Assembly: GCA_964247055.1 (NCBI GenBank)
Contig: OZ176056.1
Span: 5,084,001 to 5,148,000 of the forward strand
Origin: Paragordius varius
Taxonomy: Eukaryota > Nematomorpha
Length of the DNA: 64,000 bases
Direction: 5' to 3'
The position numbers and the translations under genes were made by a program. Every line of letters starts with the position of its first letter. Position 1 is the first letter of the stretch. The notes beneath the pieces are model-generated. The model worked only from the letters and a program-made list of their open reading frames with translations. It had not been told where the DNA came from and searched no databases. Positions 11,869 through 22,626 of this stretch are shown here, one piece after another.

Positions 11869-11968
11869 AAGTAACAAGTAAAGGGTGTAGCTTAGGAAAA
11901 TTGTAGGATTCCGGTTGTCACGGCATTCCTTTCACAGTGGGCAGATACATCGGAGGTTTTATTTAATG

Positions 11969-14405
11969 CAGTGATACTCAAACCGCGGCCCGCGGACCGC
12001 ATGCGGCCCTAAGAGTGCTCTAAAATTGCCCTATGACCATATTGATACTTATATTATTTTTTTAACACATAAAAGAGTTTTTGATTATTTTAATATTAAT
12101 TTATTTTCTTTAGATTTAATATTGGTAGTTTACCCAATTCGAAATGTAGAAAAATTTCCCTACATTGATAATTTCAAAATTTTGGCACACGTTGTTTCTG
12201 TTTCTGTATTCTATTTTCTTTTCTATTTTGAAACTTTTATTGCCTTCCTTTTTTGATTTAAGCAAGCCTTTCACCCAAACTTGCATAAACATAATCTTTT
12301 CATAGCTATCCTGCCTCATTTTTTATAATACATTCCCAGATAATATTTTTCAAATAAACATCATTAAATTTCAACTTGTTTTTTATAGCGTAATTCAAAT
12401 TATATTTCTATTTTTGGAAAAAATTTACATAATAAACATAAATTCATAGGATACATCTAATGCTAAAAAACGTAAATTATCCGATGAAAAGCCCTTTAAA
12501 AAGAATGAGAAGATAAATTCTTTGTCGACCTGCCTTATATGTAAGGACAACATAATTATGAAAAAAATACAATAAAAAAATTTTACAATCCATTTTTCTC
12601 ATAAATTACCAGAAAATCATGAGGAAAGACGAAAAATATAAAAAGATTAAGGAATTATACCAGAAAGGAAAATCTATTATGTCCATAGCTTTCTTCCAAG
12701 AAAAAGTTGTATAATTGGCTTCGTATGAAATTTGTTATATTTTAGGAAAAATTATAAAGCCCTTTACTGATTCCCAACTAAAAGAATGTCTAATAAATGG
12801 TTGCACTTTTTTATTTGATAAATTCCATATAAAGATCAAATCATGAGACAAATTAAAAAACTTCAACTTTCTCCAACATGTGCTTGACGCATTGAAGATA
12901 TGTCTAAATATATTTTTAACAATACATTATTGACTCTGAAAAACTGCAAATATTTTAATAATGCTATTGATTCTAGTACTGATATTAGTACAACACTTCA
13001 ATGTGCGCTCTTCGTAAGATTTTGCAACGACAACATATCAATGATAAATATTTAAAATTTTTACCAATGAATAATACCACGAAAGGAAATGATTTTTCCG
13101 AAATAATTAACACTTTTTTCGATAATAATGGTATATCTATAAAAAATTGGTTTCGACCTGCACTGGCTGTCCCTCTATGATTGGAGTAACCAAAGGATTT
13201 ATTCCTCTTTTGAAAAACAAATATAATTTACAAAATATTTTATCCTTTCACTGCTTTATTCGCCAAACTTGGTTTCGCGTGTAAAAGATGAATCATTCAA
13301 TAGTAATTAAAACGATTTTGGATATTGTTAACCACATCCGTGGCAGAGAATTCAACCGCCGTAAATTCAAAAACCTTCTGAAAGATATCCTAAGTGAGTT
13401 TGATTATGTTCTTTTGTACACCGCTGTGAGATGGCTAAGCCTTAGCAAAGTATTAAATAAATTATTGTTTTAAGACATGAAATTCTATTATTTATAAAAG
13501 ATAAAAGAAAGTTTGATGAGGAAATTAATAGTGCCATGTGGAGGGTATTTTAGCCTACCGCGACATTACTTATAAACTTTTTTAATACTTCGTCAAGGAA
13601 GCAAAATAATAACCCAATTTGCTAATGAAATTTTAAAAATTAATAATATAAACTAGATTTCATAAATTAAACATTCCTATATTTTCCAACACTTAAAACG
13701 ATTCATGAAGAAAATATGGAATTTACCGCGGAATTTCTAGATCAACTATCATATTTCTCTAATGAGATATAATTCAGATTTCAAAAATGAAGATATATTA
13801 AAAATTGATTAAAACTCGTAGAAAATCCATGGCATATGGATATATTCAATATTAAACAACTTGAGCATTTCGGTTTTGATCAGGCGCATATCATTGAAGA
13901 CTTAGTAGGTTTTAAAAATTCCAATTTGGATATTTAAAGAGAATCGTAGAGAAGAAAGATATGTAGAGTTTTGGCAAGATGTGCCAAATAATTATAAAAA
14001 TATAAAAAATGTGCTCAAATCCAAACTCTTTTTCCCTCAACTTATACGTGTAAGACGTCATATTCAAAAATAAAATATGTTAAGAATACATACAGAAACC
14101 GCTTAACCGATGATCTTATGCACGACGTATTAAGATTGGCCAGTCATGAGGTGAAACCAAATTTGTCAACAAATATTGGTATCGAAATAAAAATTGTCTT
14201 CAAAATATTTTAATTTTTTAAACTAAATGGTAAACCAGTTTTTGGCTGGATTTACATGCGATCTACAAAAAATTCATTTGATTTAGAGTATAAATATGTG
14301 TATATGTGTTAAATAGCTATGGAATATGCCATTATAAAATTCATGGCCCTCGAAAAAAAAATATATTTTATTTGGCCCGTCAAATTTTTTTGGTGAGAAC
14401 CACTG
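11969..14405 (+). mobile_element. hAT transposon, 2437 bp, with perfect 8-bp target duplication
   Basis: The left end CAGTGATACTCAAACC and the right end (minus strand) CAGTGGTTCTCACCAAAA form imperfect TIRs with the CAGTG...TCA start typical of hAT elements. The flanks are exact 8-bp duplications ATTTAATG at 11961-11968 and 14406-14413. The subterminal block CCGCGGCCCGCGGACCGC is GC-rich against the background and echoes small elements at 32.6, 39.1 and 54.9 kb. The body holds a decayed transposase. The exact target duplication argues for a younger insertion than the frame decay suggests, or for slow loss of flanks. Confidence 0.88.
12450..14230 (+). pseudogene. hAT transposase, GTF2IRD2/ZBED5/EPM2AIP1-like, degenerate
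   Basis: Plus-strand frames show, in order: KRKLSDEKPFKKN then CLICKDN (about 12465-12555, the N-terminal C-x2-C region); NAIDSSTDIS (about 12960, catalytic-core type D-STD); a 61-residue frame at 13288-13473 with RGREFNRRKFKNLLKDI and VRWLS (the conserved domain before the insertion loop); LMRYNSDFKNEDILKI (about 13755); and a C-terminal RNRLTDDL-like segment (about 14095). Stops and frameshifts separate nearly every block, so no protein can be made. This resembles hAT genes commonly found as domesticated copies in animals, but here it is plainly a transposon relic. Confidence 0.75.
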
Positions 14406-14963
14406 ATTTAATGTTTGATATTGCATACACAAATAAATGGTTGTTAGGCAATTTATAAATCATCACTGTCGGTCAGGTGAATGTTAAGGCTTTCACATGT
14501 CTGGATACAGTTTTAGTCCTCCCTTTGATAAAAAATGGAAAAAAAGAGACTTAACTGTTATTGTAAATTAGAATTTTTAATATATTATATTATAAATATA
14601 TATATATATTAAAAATAAGGTTAATTTTGCAATACTTACCTATATAAGGGCATTATACTATTAGATAATCTACAACAGATTTTGGTCCTTATTACTAAAG
14701 TCATATCAAAGGTCAATGTCGAGTATGTTATTATTGGACAATTGATAAGTAGGGCTATTTAGGCAGCCCGATTTCGTAGATAATTCAACAAGTAGGGATC
14801 TTCGTGTCATCTTGTTTCAGACATGGTAAATTGAGCTTTCTAACATTATATTTTCTAAAATTGTTTCTAAATAAACAAAAATATCCGCGATAAAAAGCGA
14901 CCTTTTTTAGTGTTTTTATAGTTTTAAAAACTTTCTATGATTTTGTTTTAAATAACAATTTAG

Positions 14964-15113
14964 GAAATATTTCCGTTTACCCATGAATTAGACCCAGAGC
15001 AACTAAATAAAGGATTGATGTTGGCTAGTTTCGTGATAGTCTTAGGACGAAGAGAATTTAATGACGAACTTTTAATTCCAAAACGGTTACAATATATTTT
15101 TCGAAAATCTTAA
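14964..15113 (+). CDS. Unassigned terminal-exon-like frame, 49 residues
   Basis: An open frame begins right after an acceptor-like AATTTAG and ends in TAA. Residues are varied and soluble-looking (IFPFTHELDPEQLNKGLML, then FNDELLIPKRLQYIF). Composition stands out from the AT-rich surroundings. A second coding-like segment at about 14765-14820 (PDFVDNSTSRDLRVILFQT) lies upstream, but its donor phase does not fit, so I do not join them. No family recognised. Confidence 0.3.
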   Translation, partial: EIFPFTHELDPEQLNKGLMLASFVIVLGRREFNDELLIPKRLQYIFRKS

Positions 15114-15820
15114 TTTTTTTTGAGTTATCATATAAGCAAATTATACGTAAAATGGCCATGAAAACAAACAATATAATTGTTTAACCGGTTTAAACGTAAC
15201 TCTAGTTCACTTATCAATATTGATTTATAAAATATATTTGATGTTCATATGTTAAAAAATACTTTAAGCTGTGTAGTTCATTTGGTATAATAAAAATATT
15301 GATAGATAATCAATATATATAATCTTATTTAATACCTCAAAATGGAGTTATGAAAAAAATATTTTAAATTCAAGAAGAAAATAATAAAGTTGCAATTGAG
15401 GGGGAAAAAGCTGCCCTAAATTTGGAAAGAAAAAATATATTTTTTTTGGAATTAGATCTTTCTTATAATATTAATTTTAAATTTAAAGAATTTTAACATA
15501 ATTGGTGGGATTAAGCAAGCAACATATATAATTTTGAAAGAGAATTAACATAAAATTAACAATGCTTACACATTAGTGATTTGGAGCAAATATTTGAAGG
15601 TAGTTTCATAAATGATCTGAACATGAGGTTAAAAGGTTGACGCTTGAAGATGAAGTGGAGAGATATCAATAAGGATAAAAAACAGTTGGTTAGATTTGAT
15701 CAAGATTGAAGGTCATGACCACTCATAATTGGGTTATTATGCATTATTTAAAATAATTAACTTTTAATTACCTATTTTTTAATAAAATTAAATATTTTTA
15801 AAATCCGGCGCACCTTCAAC
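15114..15820. other. AT-rich stretch
   Basis: A short acidic/basic coding-like piece near 15372-15445 (EENNKVAIEGEKAALNLERK) is in frame with a stop on either side and may be a coiled-coil relic. Nothing else is recognised. Confidence 0.3.
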
Positions 15821-15821
15821 T

Positions 15822-15949
15822 ATGGCGTCCCGTGCACCCCCATCAAAGGTTCTATTTTATAATTTCAGAGGAAGCATCCTTGTGCTCCTATAATTCTCGA
15901 ACGTCAGAACACACATATTGTTTTTTATATTGGAAATAAAGCTTCCTGA
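15822..15949 (+). CDS. Possible micro-gene with a 20-nt intron
   Basis: ATG at 15822 opens nine codons (MASRAPPSK). A 20-nt GT-AG interval (15849-15868) follows, then 26 codons (RKHPCAPIILERQ... GNKAS) to a TGA. The total is 35 residues. The frame is open only if the short interval is removed in phase 0, as in the helicase gene. It could equally be the 5' part of a longer gene whose later micro-introns I cannot place, or chance. No family recognised. Confidence 0.22.
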
Positions 15950-16480
15950 GTGTTTATGAAAATTTAGCCTTTTTGCTTAAAAGGGAATTTTGGATTTTGA
16001 CAAATTTATCTTATATGTATTCAAAAATGTTTCGATTGTTTTTGGAATAGGTTAGCCTCTCCCAAAATTTATTATAATGATATTTTTCTGCATTGCACTG
16101 TCAACATGTTTAACCTAAGATTTTAATTTTAAGTAAAGTATCTAGGTCTCGGGACCCTTGTATACATGATTTTTTAAATTTTTGTCTTTATTGGCAAAAA
16201 AAGTTTCGATTTTTTGACTTCAGTGTCTACCTCTCGCACAATTTATTATAATTATGGTTTCTATTCTTATTCTCTTGGAATTGGAGCCTACAATTTAGTA
16301 ATAACTTTAATTTTCTTTTAATTTTTCTGGATATTATTATACGAGGCCGATGGTCATTAACATCTAGAATATTTAATTTATCGGAGGTCATTTAAGGAAT
16401 AAAATTTATAAAAGGCATTGAGCAGCTTTCAGCTTAAATTAACGTTTTAACAAGTTGGCGTGCTCTTAATAATGCAATTT
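15950..16480. other. AT-rich stretch with a weak internal duplication
   Basis: About 15990-16080 and 16180-16260 share GTTTCGATT...AATTTATTATAAT blocks, suggesting an old tandem duplication. No gene seen. Confidence 0.35.
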
Positions 16481-16900
16481 CATTTGTTTGAATATGTAAA
16501 CCCAAACAACTCCTACTGAGAAAAAGATTAAAGTGGTCATAGATAAAGCAAGTTTGTGGTCCAAAAATTCTATTAATTTGTTTCCATAAAATTTCTTCAG
16601 AGAAAAAAACAGCTGTGGCACTTGCCTAATTCTTATGGCGGCATTAGAGTTAGTTAAGGTATTGATCCTATTTTTGTTTCAGCATTATATTGTATAATGG
16701 GGCTGAGCATGCTCGATAAATTTCTATATAGGAAGAATATTAGTAGTTACATACCTAATCAGATTATGTTACAATGGATGAGTTTTATAAATTTCATTTA
16801 TACTTTCATTGATAAGATTTGGTTTTATTTAAGAACGGAGCAAAATATTTATGTTTTATACCTGCTTCATATCTTTGTGTTCAAAATAATATAGAATATA
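16480..16900 (+). repeat. Unclassified dispersed repeat, copy at 33.6-33.9 kb
   Basis: AGCTGTGGCACTTGCC, CAGCATTATATTGTATAATGG, and GGGCTGAGCATGC...GATAAATTTC correspond in order to 33672-33690, 33730-33755 and 33755-33780. The degraded frames could come from a transposon gene, but the family is not recognised. Confidence 0.45.
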
Positions 16901-17090
16901 ATTATTTAATCGATAACGGAGCTCTCAAGTGTATTTCTAAATAATGGGAGCAAAGAATTTTCTTATTGAATTTCGGGAACACCAAATTCATGTATGTGAC
17001 ATATTTGTTAAAGTAATCCAGGCATATTTTGGGAAAACAATTATAAAATTTTTCTGGTAATTTAATATCTCAATTTTATATTTTAAATTT

Positions 17091-17353
17091 GTTGTTGTTG
17101 TTGTTGAGCTTGTAGTCGGTTATCGACCATTAGCGATTTTGTAGGAAAACTTCCTCCATTCGGTTCTGTCGTGAGCTTTTTGAGATAGTTTTTGCAGTGA
17201 CAATTTGGAAAGTGATAAGATTTCGTCTACCCAGCGAATACGTCTGCGGCCTCTTCCTCTCTTACCATTTACTTTTCCTAACATAATATCCTTTTCCAAA
17301 GAATTGCCCCGAATAATGTGTCCAAAGTAACCGAATTTTTGTTTCACAAACAA
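17091..17353 (-). pseudogene. LINE 3' end: RT C-terminal domain and (CAA)n tail
   Basis: The 77-residue minus frame has FGYFGHIIRGNSLEKDIMLG, GKRGRGRRRIRWVDEI and RTEWRKFSYKI. These are the signature C-terminus of animal endonuclease-reverse-transcriptase LINE polyproteins. The stop is followed by a short (CAA)n run (plus-strand GTTGTTGTTG at 17091-17106), as LINEs with microsatellite 3' tails show. Nothing of the RT core is found upstream, so this is a 5'-truncated insertion. The frame is still intact, implying a fairly recent copy. Confidence 0.75.
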
Positions 17354-17990
17354 CGCTTCGGGGTAAAATAATAAAACAAAATTTTAAATTTGAGTGCTAT
17401 TAAAAAAGATGTATAACACTGATCGTGCCACCTGGTCACACCTCCCTAGAAGAAAGCACATCAAGCTTCAACAATCTATGTCTATATCCCTGAGTGCTTT
17501 TAAAGAAATACATGAAAATAAACTCTTTAATGGCAGCTCTATCTCCACATTACTCCGACTCAAAGTTGAAAGTAATAAAGAGCACAGTTAGACCTAAGAT
17601 TAAATGGCTTGGTTGTGGACTGTAAGTTAATTTTGGAATTTCATTGGCAATGGATATAGGTATATTTTAAATTTTATTTTTAGATCAATTTTTAAGTTTA
17701 TATTTGTGAATATTTATATTAGATTTATTAACTGCAAGCGCTTAAAACAATAATAGTCTATATTTTCGATTTTATTAATATATATATATATATATATAAC
17801 GGCAAACTAGTACAGATACATTCATTTTTATAGCTAAATATGGGCCCCCTGAGATGAAGTTATCATATAATTTTCCATTTTACACATTTCTTTCGTATAA
17901 ATCAGGGCCTAAAAGGAGTATATTTTACAATGACCCAATATATATTTTTCGAATTTATAATCGCTCTGGGGCACAAAGCTACCTAATGAG
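17354..17990. other. Stretch with one unrecognised open frame and a (TA)n run
   Basis: A 65-residue plus-strand frame (17394-17591) has balanced composition (for example DRATWSHLPRRKHIKLQQS) but no known match and no exon context. A (TA)n run lies at about 17778-17798. Confidence 0.3.
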
Positions 17991-17997
17991 GCAATTA

Positions 17998-18224
17998 CAG
18001 TCATGTATCCTTTATTTTATCAAAAATTTATTTTGTTTCGTTAAATGGGTATATATGTTTTTTAAAGAATGGAAAAAACAAGTGCTCTATCGTATTAACA
18101 ATATCATATTCATAAAAAAATAAGAATTACCATAGACCTCTTGTTTTTTCCATTCTTTAACAAACATTTATACCCATTTAACGAAAGAAAATAAATTTTT
18201 GATAAAATAAAGGCTACATGACTG
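17998..18224. mobile_element. Tc1/mariner-type MITE, 227-bp hairpin with TA target
   Basis: Ends CAGTCATGTA... and ...TACATGACTG are flanked by TA on both sides. The two arms are about 95 bp, nearly identical inverted copies (17998-18092 and about 18130-18224) around a short loop. CAGT termini and TA targets are Tc1/mariner traits. Open frames through it are only palindrome artefacts. Confidence 0.8.
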
Positions 18225-18259
18225 TAAGTGTTTAAATATTTGGTTCAAAAAATTTTTGG

Positions 18260-18650
18260 GTGATGGAATACCTATGGGATACCCAAACATAGTTATACTT
18301 ATCTGAATACTACGTATAGAGCAGTATTATATATAGTATTTATTATTCAATACACAATTTAAATGAACATTGTAAATTCAAGATGTGCATATTAATCTAA
18401 TGATGTTTGAATCCATTGCTTGCTAGTGGGTATATGATCGATTACTAACCAGTGATAAACTTTGGTACTAAACATAAATAAAAAATTATTGTTACATAAT
18501 TTAAAAAATAATAACGTAATTTTTATGATTAAAAATCACCCTAATAAAAATTTAATTTTGGCTAGAGACCAGTACTAAATCAAGCGAAAAAAATAAGAAT
18601 TTTACAAATAAAAGAAAAAATTTAGCAATGACCTTTTGTTTCCACCAATA
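18260..18650 (-). repeat. Repeat of the antistasin locus 3' flank, inverted copy
   Basis: The reverse complement carries ACTGGTCTCTAGCC, TACCAAAGTTTATCACTGG, TTAGTAATCGATCATA and ATGTTTGGGTATCCC in the order seen at 10790-11150. It lies downstream of antistasin copy 2, the same side as the first copy relative to its gene. Confidence 0.6.
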
Positions 18651-19536
18651 ATAGATTTAATATGATAAAAATAATTAAAAATAAAATATAGATTGTTATT
18701 TTTTGCCTCCTTTAAGCCACTAAATTTAGCCAAAATTAAATATTAATGCATTTTATGCTATTAAAATTTAATATGGAGTCATAATCTAGTATATGTGAAA
18801 GATTATTATCGCGTATTCTCGGCATTTTTGCTTCCATAGAAAACTTTATTTTAGTGATGGTCTTCCAAACATATGAGACTTTCGATGGCATAATGGCTAA
18901 ATAGATAGATAATGCTTCACTTTTTTATTATAGCCTATGGTAAATATTATATAATTTTTTTCAAATAAACTCACTTAATTTTAATTTGACATAACTAAAC
19001 GTTCATTTTGCATGTTTGGATATGATACATTTATGAAAAAGGTGGAATTTTTTTATATTTATTATCAGAAAATCAAAAGGTCCATTAATCTAGCAATCAT
19101 TATATATTGATTAACCGGTTATTTTTGTTGTCAAAAAATTTGAAAAGTTTCTAGAACAAAAATATTCAAAATATGCAAATATTAATATTTAGCGCGCTAT
19201 CTTAAAACTTGTTTTGCTACAATGTATAAATAATAATGCTTTATGATAAATCACGGTGAACATTTATACGTTTTGGGAGTTAAATAAATTTTTACCTCAA
19301 ATTATCAACGTATTTTAATTTTAATGGAGCATGTTTTAACAAATTTGAAAAATTATTTTGGTTCACTACATTGAATGATATTGAATTAAAACTAGCTATT
19401 TTAAAAAAATATCAAATTAATGTGAGCGGATTTATTTTTAAATTTTGGCTTATAATGAATAGTGCACTTTTTTGAGACAACCTTGTTAAAACATATTTAT
19501 CCAATCCTCATACTTTGACTAATGATAAAATTCCGT
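18651..19536. other. Intergenic part of the duplicated unit
   Basis: About 18795-18850 (inverted) matches about 27650-27710: ATGCCGAGAATACGCGATAAT against ATGCCGAGAATGTGCGATGAT. The block therefore follows antistasin copies 2 and 3 on the same side. Otherwise AT-rich and empty. Confidence 0.45.
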
Positions 19537-19847
19537 TTAATGACAAAACCAGATAAAAATATATGTATTACAGCATCTACATTCCGGGCAAGGGTTTCCT
19601 GGTGTGTATTGCTTGTAGCATGGAAAGATGCAGGGCAATAATTTTCTGTCACAATTCACGGCTATAGGTAAAATATAAGATTTAATTTCGCCCTAATTTT
19701 TCATTAAACATGATAGTTCAATTTTAGATTTTTATTACAGAAAATTAAGATAAAATTACCTCTTTGGGGTGGAAATTGTGATTGAGCTTTTAGGATCATT
19801 ACAGCAAACAAATAAACAGAAATTACCGAAAACAATTTCAATAACAT
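19537..19847 (-). CDS. Small secreted antistasin-like cysteine-rich peptide, copy 2
   Basis: Exon 1 (19847-19760, 88 nt, the same length as in copy 1) encodes a signal peptide starting MLLKLFSV and ending near AQSQ. A 98-nt phase-1 intron follows. Exon 2 (19661-19537) has CDRKLLPCIFPCYKQYTPG and NPCPECRCC, the same cysteine spacing as copy 1. Most changes between copies lie between cysteines or are conservative, which suggests selection on the peptide. The tail after the last cysteines differs completely from copy 1, and both have TGCT|GTAA there, so a further exon is possible. Predicted secreted serine-protease inhibitor or related effector; inferred from domain shape only. Confidence 0.7.
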
Positions 19848-20980
19848 CTTGCGATAATAACACAAAATTTGGAAAATAAAATTTTAAATTTATTTAGCTA
19901 AAATTTTACAAGTAGAATTAAAGGTTAATTAATTTATGCCGATAAATCACTACATCCAATTGGATGTCAATTATCATTTTGTTATCAATTTTATTACTAC
20001 CAACCCGGGGTTAAATTTTTTGAATGTAATGAATATATTTATTTTATTATTTCACCCAAAAAGTTTTACAAAAAATAATAACATTAATAGAGATACTTAT
20101 GTGTATTTATGATTATTTTATTAATAATATCAACTAATGTTTTTTTAGCTTCTTTAATTATATAATTGAGAAAATACTCATTTTACTATATAGCCACACA
20201 CTAGGTTGATTATTATGTCAGAAAAAATGGGAATCAAAAAATCAAGGTTAATGAATCATATATCGTTCAGTCAGTATATAAAAGTTACATAATAAATTAA
20301 ATGATATGAGCGGTTAAAATAAAAAAGTTATTTAACTTTTTATTGGCCAAAATTATAATCGCATTTTTACCATCGCACACTAGGTTAAATAAAATTAAAT
20401 ACAATAGATGAAAATGGGTCAACTAAATTCGTTTAAAGTTGCATAAGGATCATTCTAAACCTAAAATATTATTAATTAAGATTATAAATATTTACGGAGG
20501 CTCCCAAAATGACTTACAAAAATATAAGCTAAAAAACCACACTTTGTTGTCAAATTTGAATTATAAAAACTTGTTAATAAAGATTTTAATTCTTATTGGA
20601 GCAATCATATATTTAATTCTATAATAGAGTTTACCCAATATATCGTCTTCAAAACAATTAGATAATAAGGAATTTTTTGATTTGCAGCAAAGCGGAAGTT
20701 GCGTTCTTCAAAACATAAAATATAATAAATAAATATAGCCATATTATAAATACCTTTTCTATACAATTCAATTTTAAATAAATAATATCGACTCAGTTTT
20801 TTGATTTGAAGACCATGCCCTAAGACGGAAGAGCCAAAAGGTCCAAAAATATTTTAATACAATAAATAGAGTGGTTTTTGGCGATACTATTTGTGAGTTT
20901 TTTCTAGCTTTTTAGCAAACATGTTTTTATGAAGGATTAATCATCTATCGTATCTACACAGTGCATTTACTGGAGGGTTA
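19848..20980. other. Upstream region of antistasin copy 2, then AT-rich DNA
   Basis: About 19860-20080 matches the upstream blocks of the other copies in inverted orientation (TTGATAACAAAATGAT and ATTACATTCAAAAAATTTA are shared with 25350-25400). From about 20100 no repeat or gene is recognised. Confidence 0.45.
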
Positions 20981-20984
20981 AGAT

Positions 20985-21326
20985 AAAATCCAGTGTGGTT
21001 GCAAAACCGCGAAGGTTTTATATTTTAAACCGGAACCGGGGTAATTTCTGAGCAAGGTGGAACTGGAGCGGAATTGGCTCCTAAAAAATTAAACGATATC
21101 AAAACCGATTACAATTTGGAACCGGTTGTATTTCGGTTTCTGACTTTTCATTAAATAGTTTTCATACAAACTTTTTGGTATAATAATAATGTAAATCAAA
21201 ATATAGAGTATATTTAAATTAATTTTTATAAAATAGCCAATATGCAAGGTCACACACTAAGATTAAACTAAGCAATTCTGTCAGTGTTGAGAGATACTTG
21301 TGGCCAACCCTTTTTCAGTTTGGGTA
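20985..21326. repeat. Decayed GGAACCGG-rich hAT-type element, left part
   Basis: AACCGGAACCGGGG, GGAACCGGTTGTATTTCGG and CTGACTTTTCATTAAAT align in order with the intact element at 26622-27494. The LTR fossil at 21329 begins at its edge and may have inserted into it. Confidence 0.45.
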
Positions 21327-21328
21327 AG

Positions 21329-22626
21329 TGTTACATGCAAATTTTAAATATATATTTGGTTTTATTATAATTTTCTGTGAGATTTGTATTGTCTTATTTT
21401 TATATTTTTTTGTACTATGTAAATATTTTATCCTTTGTTTATTGAAATTTTCTTGTTATAATGCAAATTATGTTCACCTAAAAATATATATAAAACATAA
21501 AAAACCGAATAAATATCATTTCAAGTTTTTAGTTGTATACCTTTGTTACCCTTCCGAACACTAACATCTGGTAGCCAAGCGAATCCGAACTAATCTAATA
21601 TAGCAGTGGAGCTCCCACCGAGTTCCAAACTCGGATGGTGGATATAGAGTCCAAAGTGCAATAACCATATCAATGTCAATTGCCAATATCACCAACATGT
21701 CCATCAAATATAATAATACCAAAATATAACAATGGTAATAATTTTAATCGATCACAACAATCAAAACCTCGGACACATTCGCGCAAGGGAGTTATCATGG
21801 GCCAAGCAAATGTCCCGCTTGGAACCGCAATGGCAAATGCGGAAAACCCACCACTTCGCCAATGTAGATCAACAAAAAAACACTGCCAAAAATATCTTAA
21901 ACCGCCAAATTCATAGACAAACAATGGCAACCGCCAGCGCACAAGCGAACAGGCTAAGAATCTAACTCTAGAATCACCATCAACAAATGGCTGCGGAGGA
22001 CTTCCACATCATTCAACATTTGATGGATGGGTAAGTAAGATTGGGGCGGACCTTTTAATAAGATTGATCTGTAAGACGCCTCCCTCCCCAGGCCGATTAA
22101 GAGTCGCTACACCCTCTATGATTTAAACGCAAAGAGAATGTTTCCATTACAATGTTTCCGTTACAAAAGGATACCGTTCAGATTCCCCACAGCGCCGATG
22201 ATATTTCAGTGCGACTGGACCAGTTTAACAAGAAATGGTCCAGGATGGCGTGAGGCATAGATCAAATGATTCGTCGACACACACAACACATGATGTTATC
22301 TTTCAAACTATGGTAACTTATGCAAATATTTGTTGACACACCCAACACATGATCTTATCTTTAAACTAGTATTATTTCTCCTAAAGGTGAAGTGATGTTA
22401 CATGCAAATTTTAAATATATTGTTTGTATATTATAATTTTCTGTGAGATTTGAATTGTCTTATTTTTATATTTTTTGTACTATGTAAATATTATATCCTT
22501 TGTTGCTCAAAATTTTATTGTTATAATGCAAAATATGTTCACCTAAAAATAGTATATATAAAGCACAAAAAAACCGAATAAATATCATTTCATGTTTATG
22601 TTTAATACCTTTGTTACCTTCTAACA
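21329..22626 (+). mobile_element. Short LTR retrotransposon fossil
   Basis: Two direct repeats of about 235 bp form the ends (21329-21566 and 22396-22626). Both begin TGTTACATGC and end in ACA. Flanks GTAAG and GTGAG look like a 5-bp target duplication with one change. A primer-binding-like TGGTAGCC follows the left repeat and a purine-rich run precedes the right one. The internal part is only about 830 bp, with relics of a gag-like frame, so the element lacks a polymerase and is broken in several places. The repeats differ at a number of sites, so it is not recent. BEL/Pao or Ty3/gypsy cannot be decided by eye. Confidence 0.75.

Larger units (their letters stand above)
11870..14790. repeat. 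Unclassified repeat split by a hAT insertion; second copy at 30.0-30.4 kb
   Basis: The left part (about 11870-11960) resembles 30035-30125: GGTGTAGCTT... and a CGGAGG end against GATGTAGCAT... and TTGGAGG. The right part (about 14675-14760) resembles 30265-30325 (TTTTGGTCCTTA, then TCGAGTA). The hAT at 11969-14405 sits between the two halves, so the repeat is older than the hAT. Family not recognised. Confidence 0.4.

Noticed and set aside
15001-16000. Host microRNA or snRNA genes
   Set aside because: No hairpin or conserved snRNA box could be supported by eye.
17854-18123. 89-residue plus-strand frame
   Set aside because: It runs into the hairpin MITE at 17998-18224 and has no other support.
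21676-21965. Three overlapping frames on both strands between the short LTRs
   Set aside because: They lie in the interior of the LTR fossil and none is a host gene.
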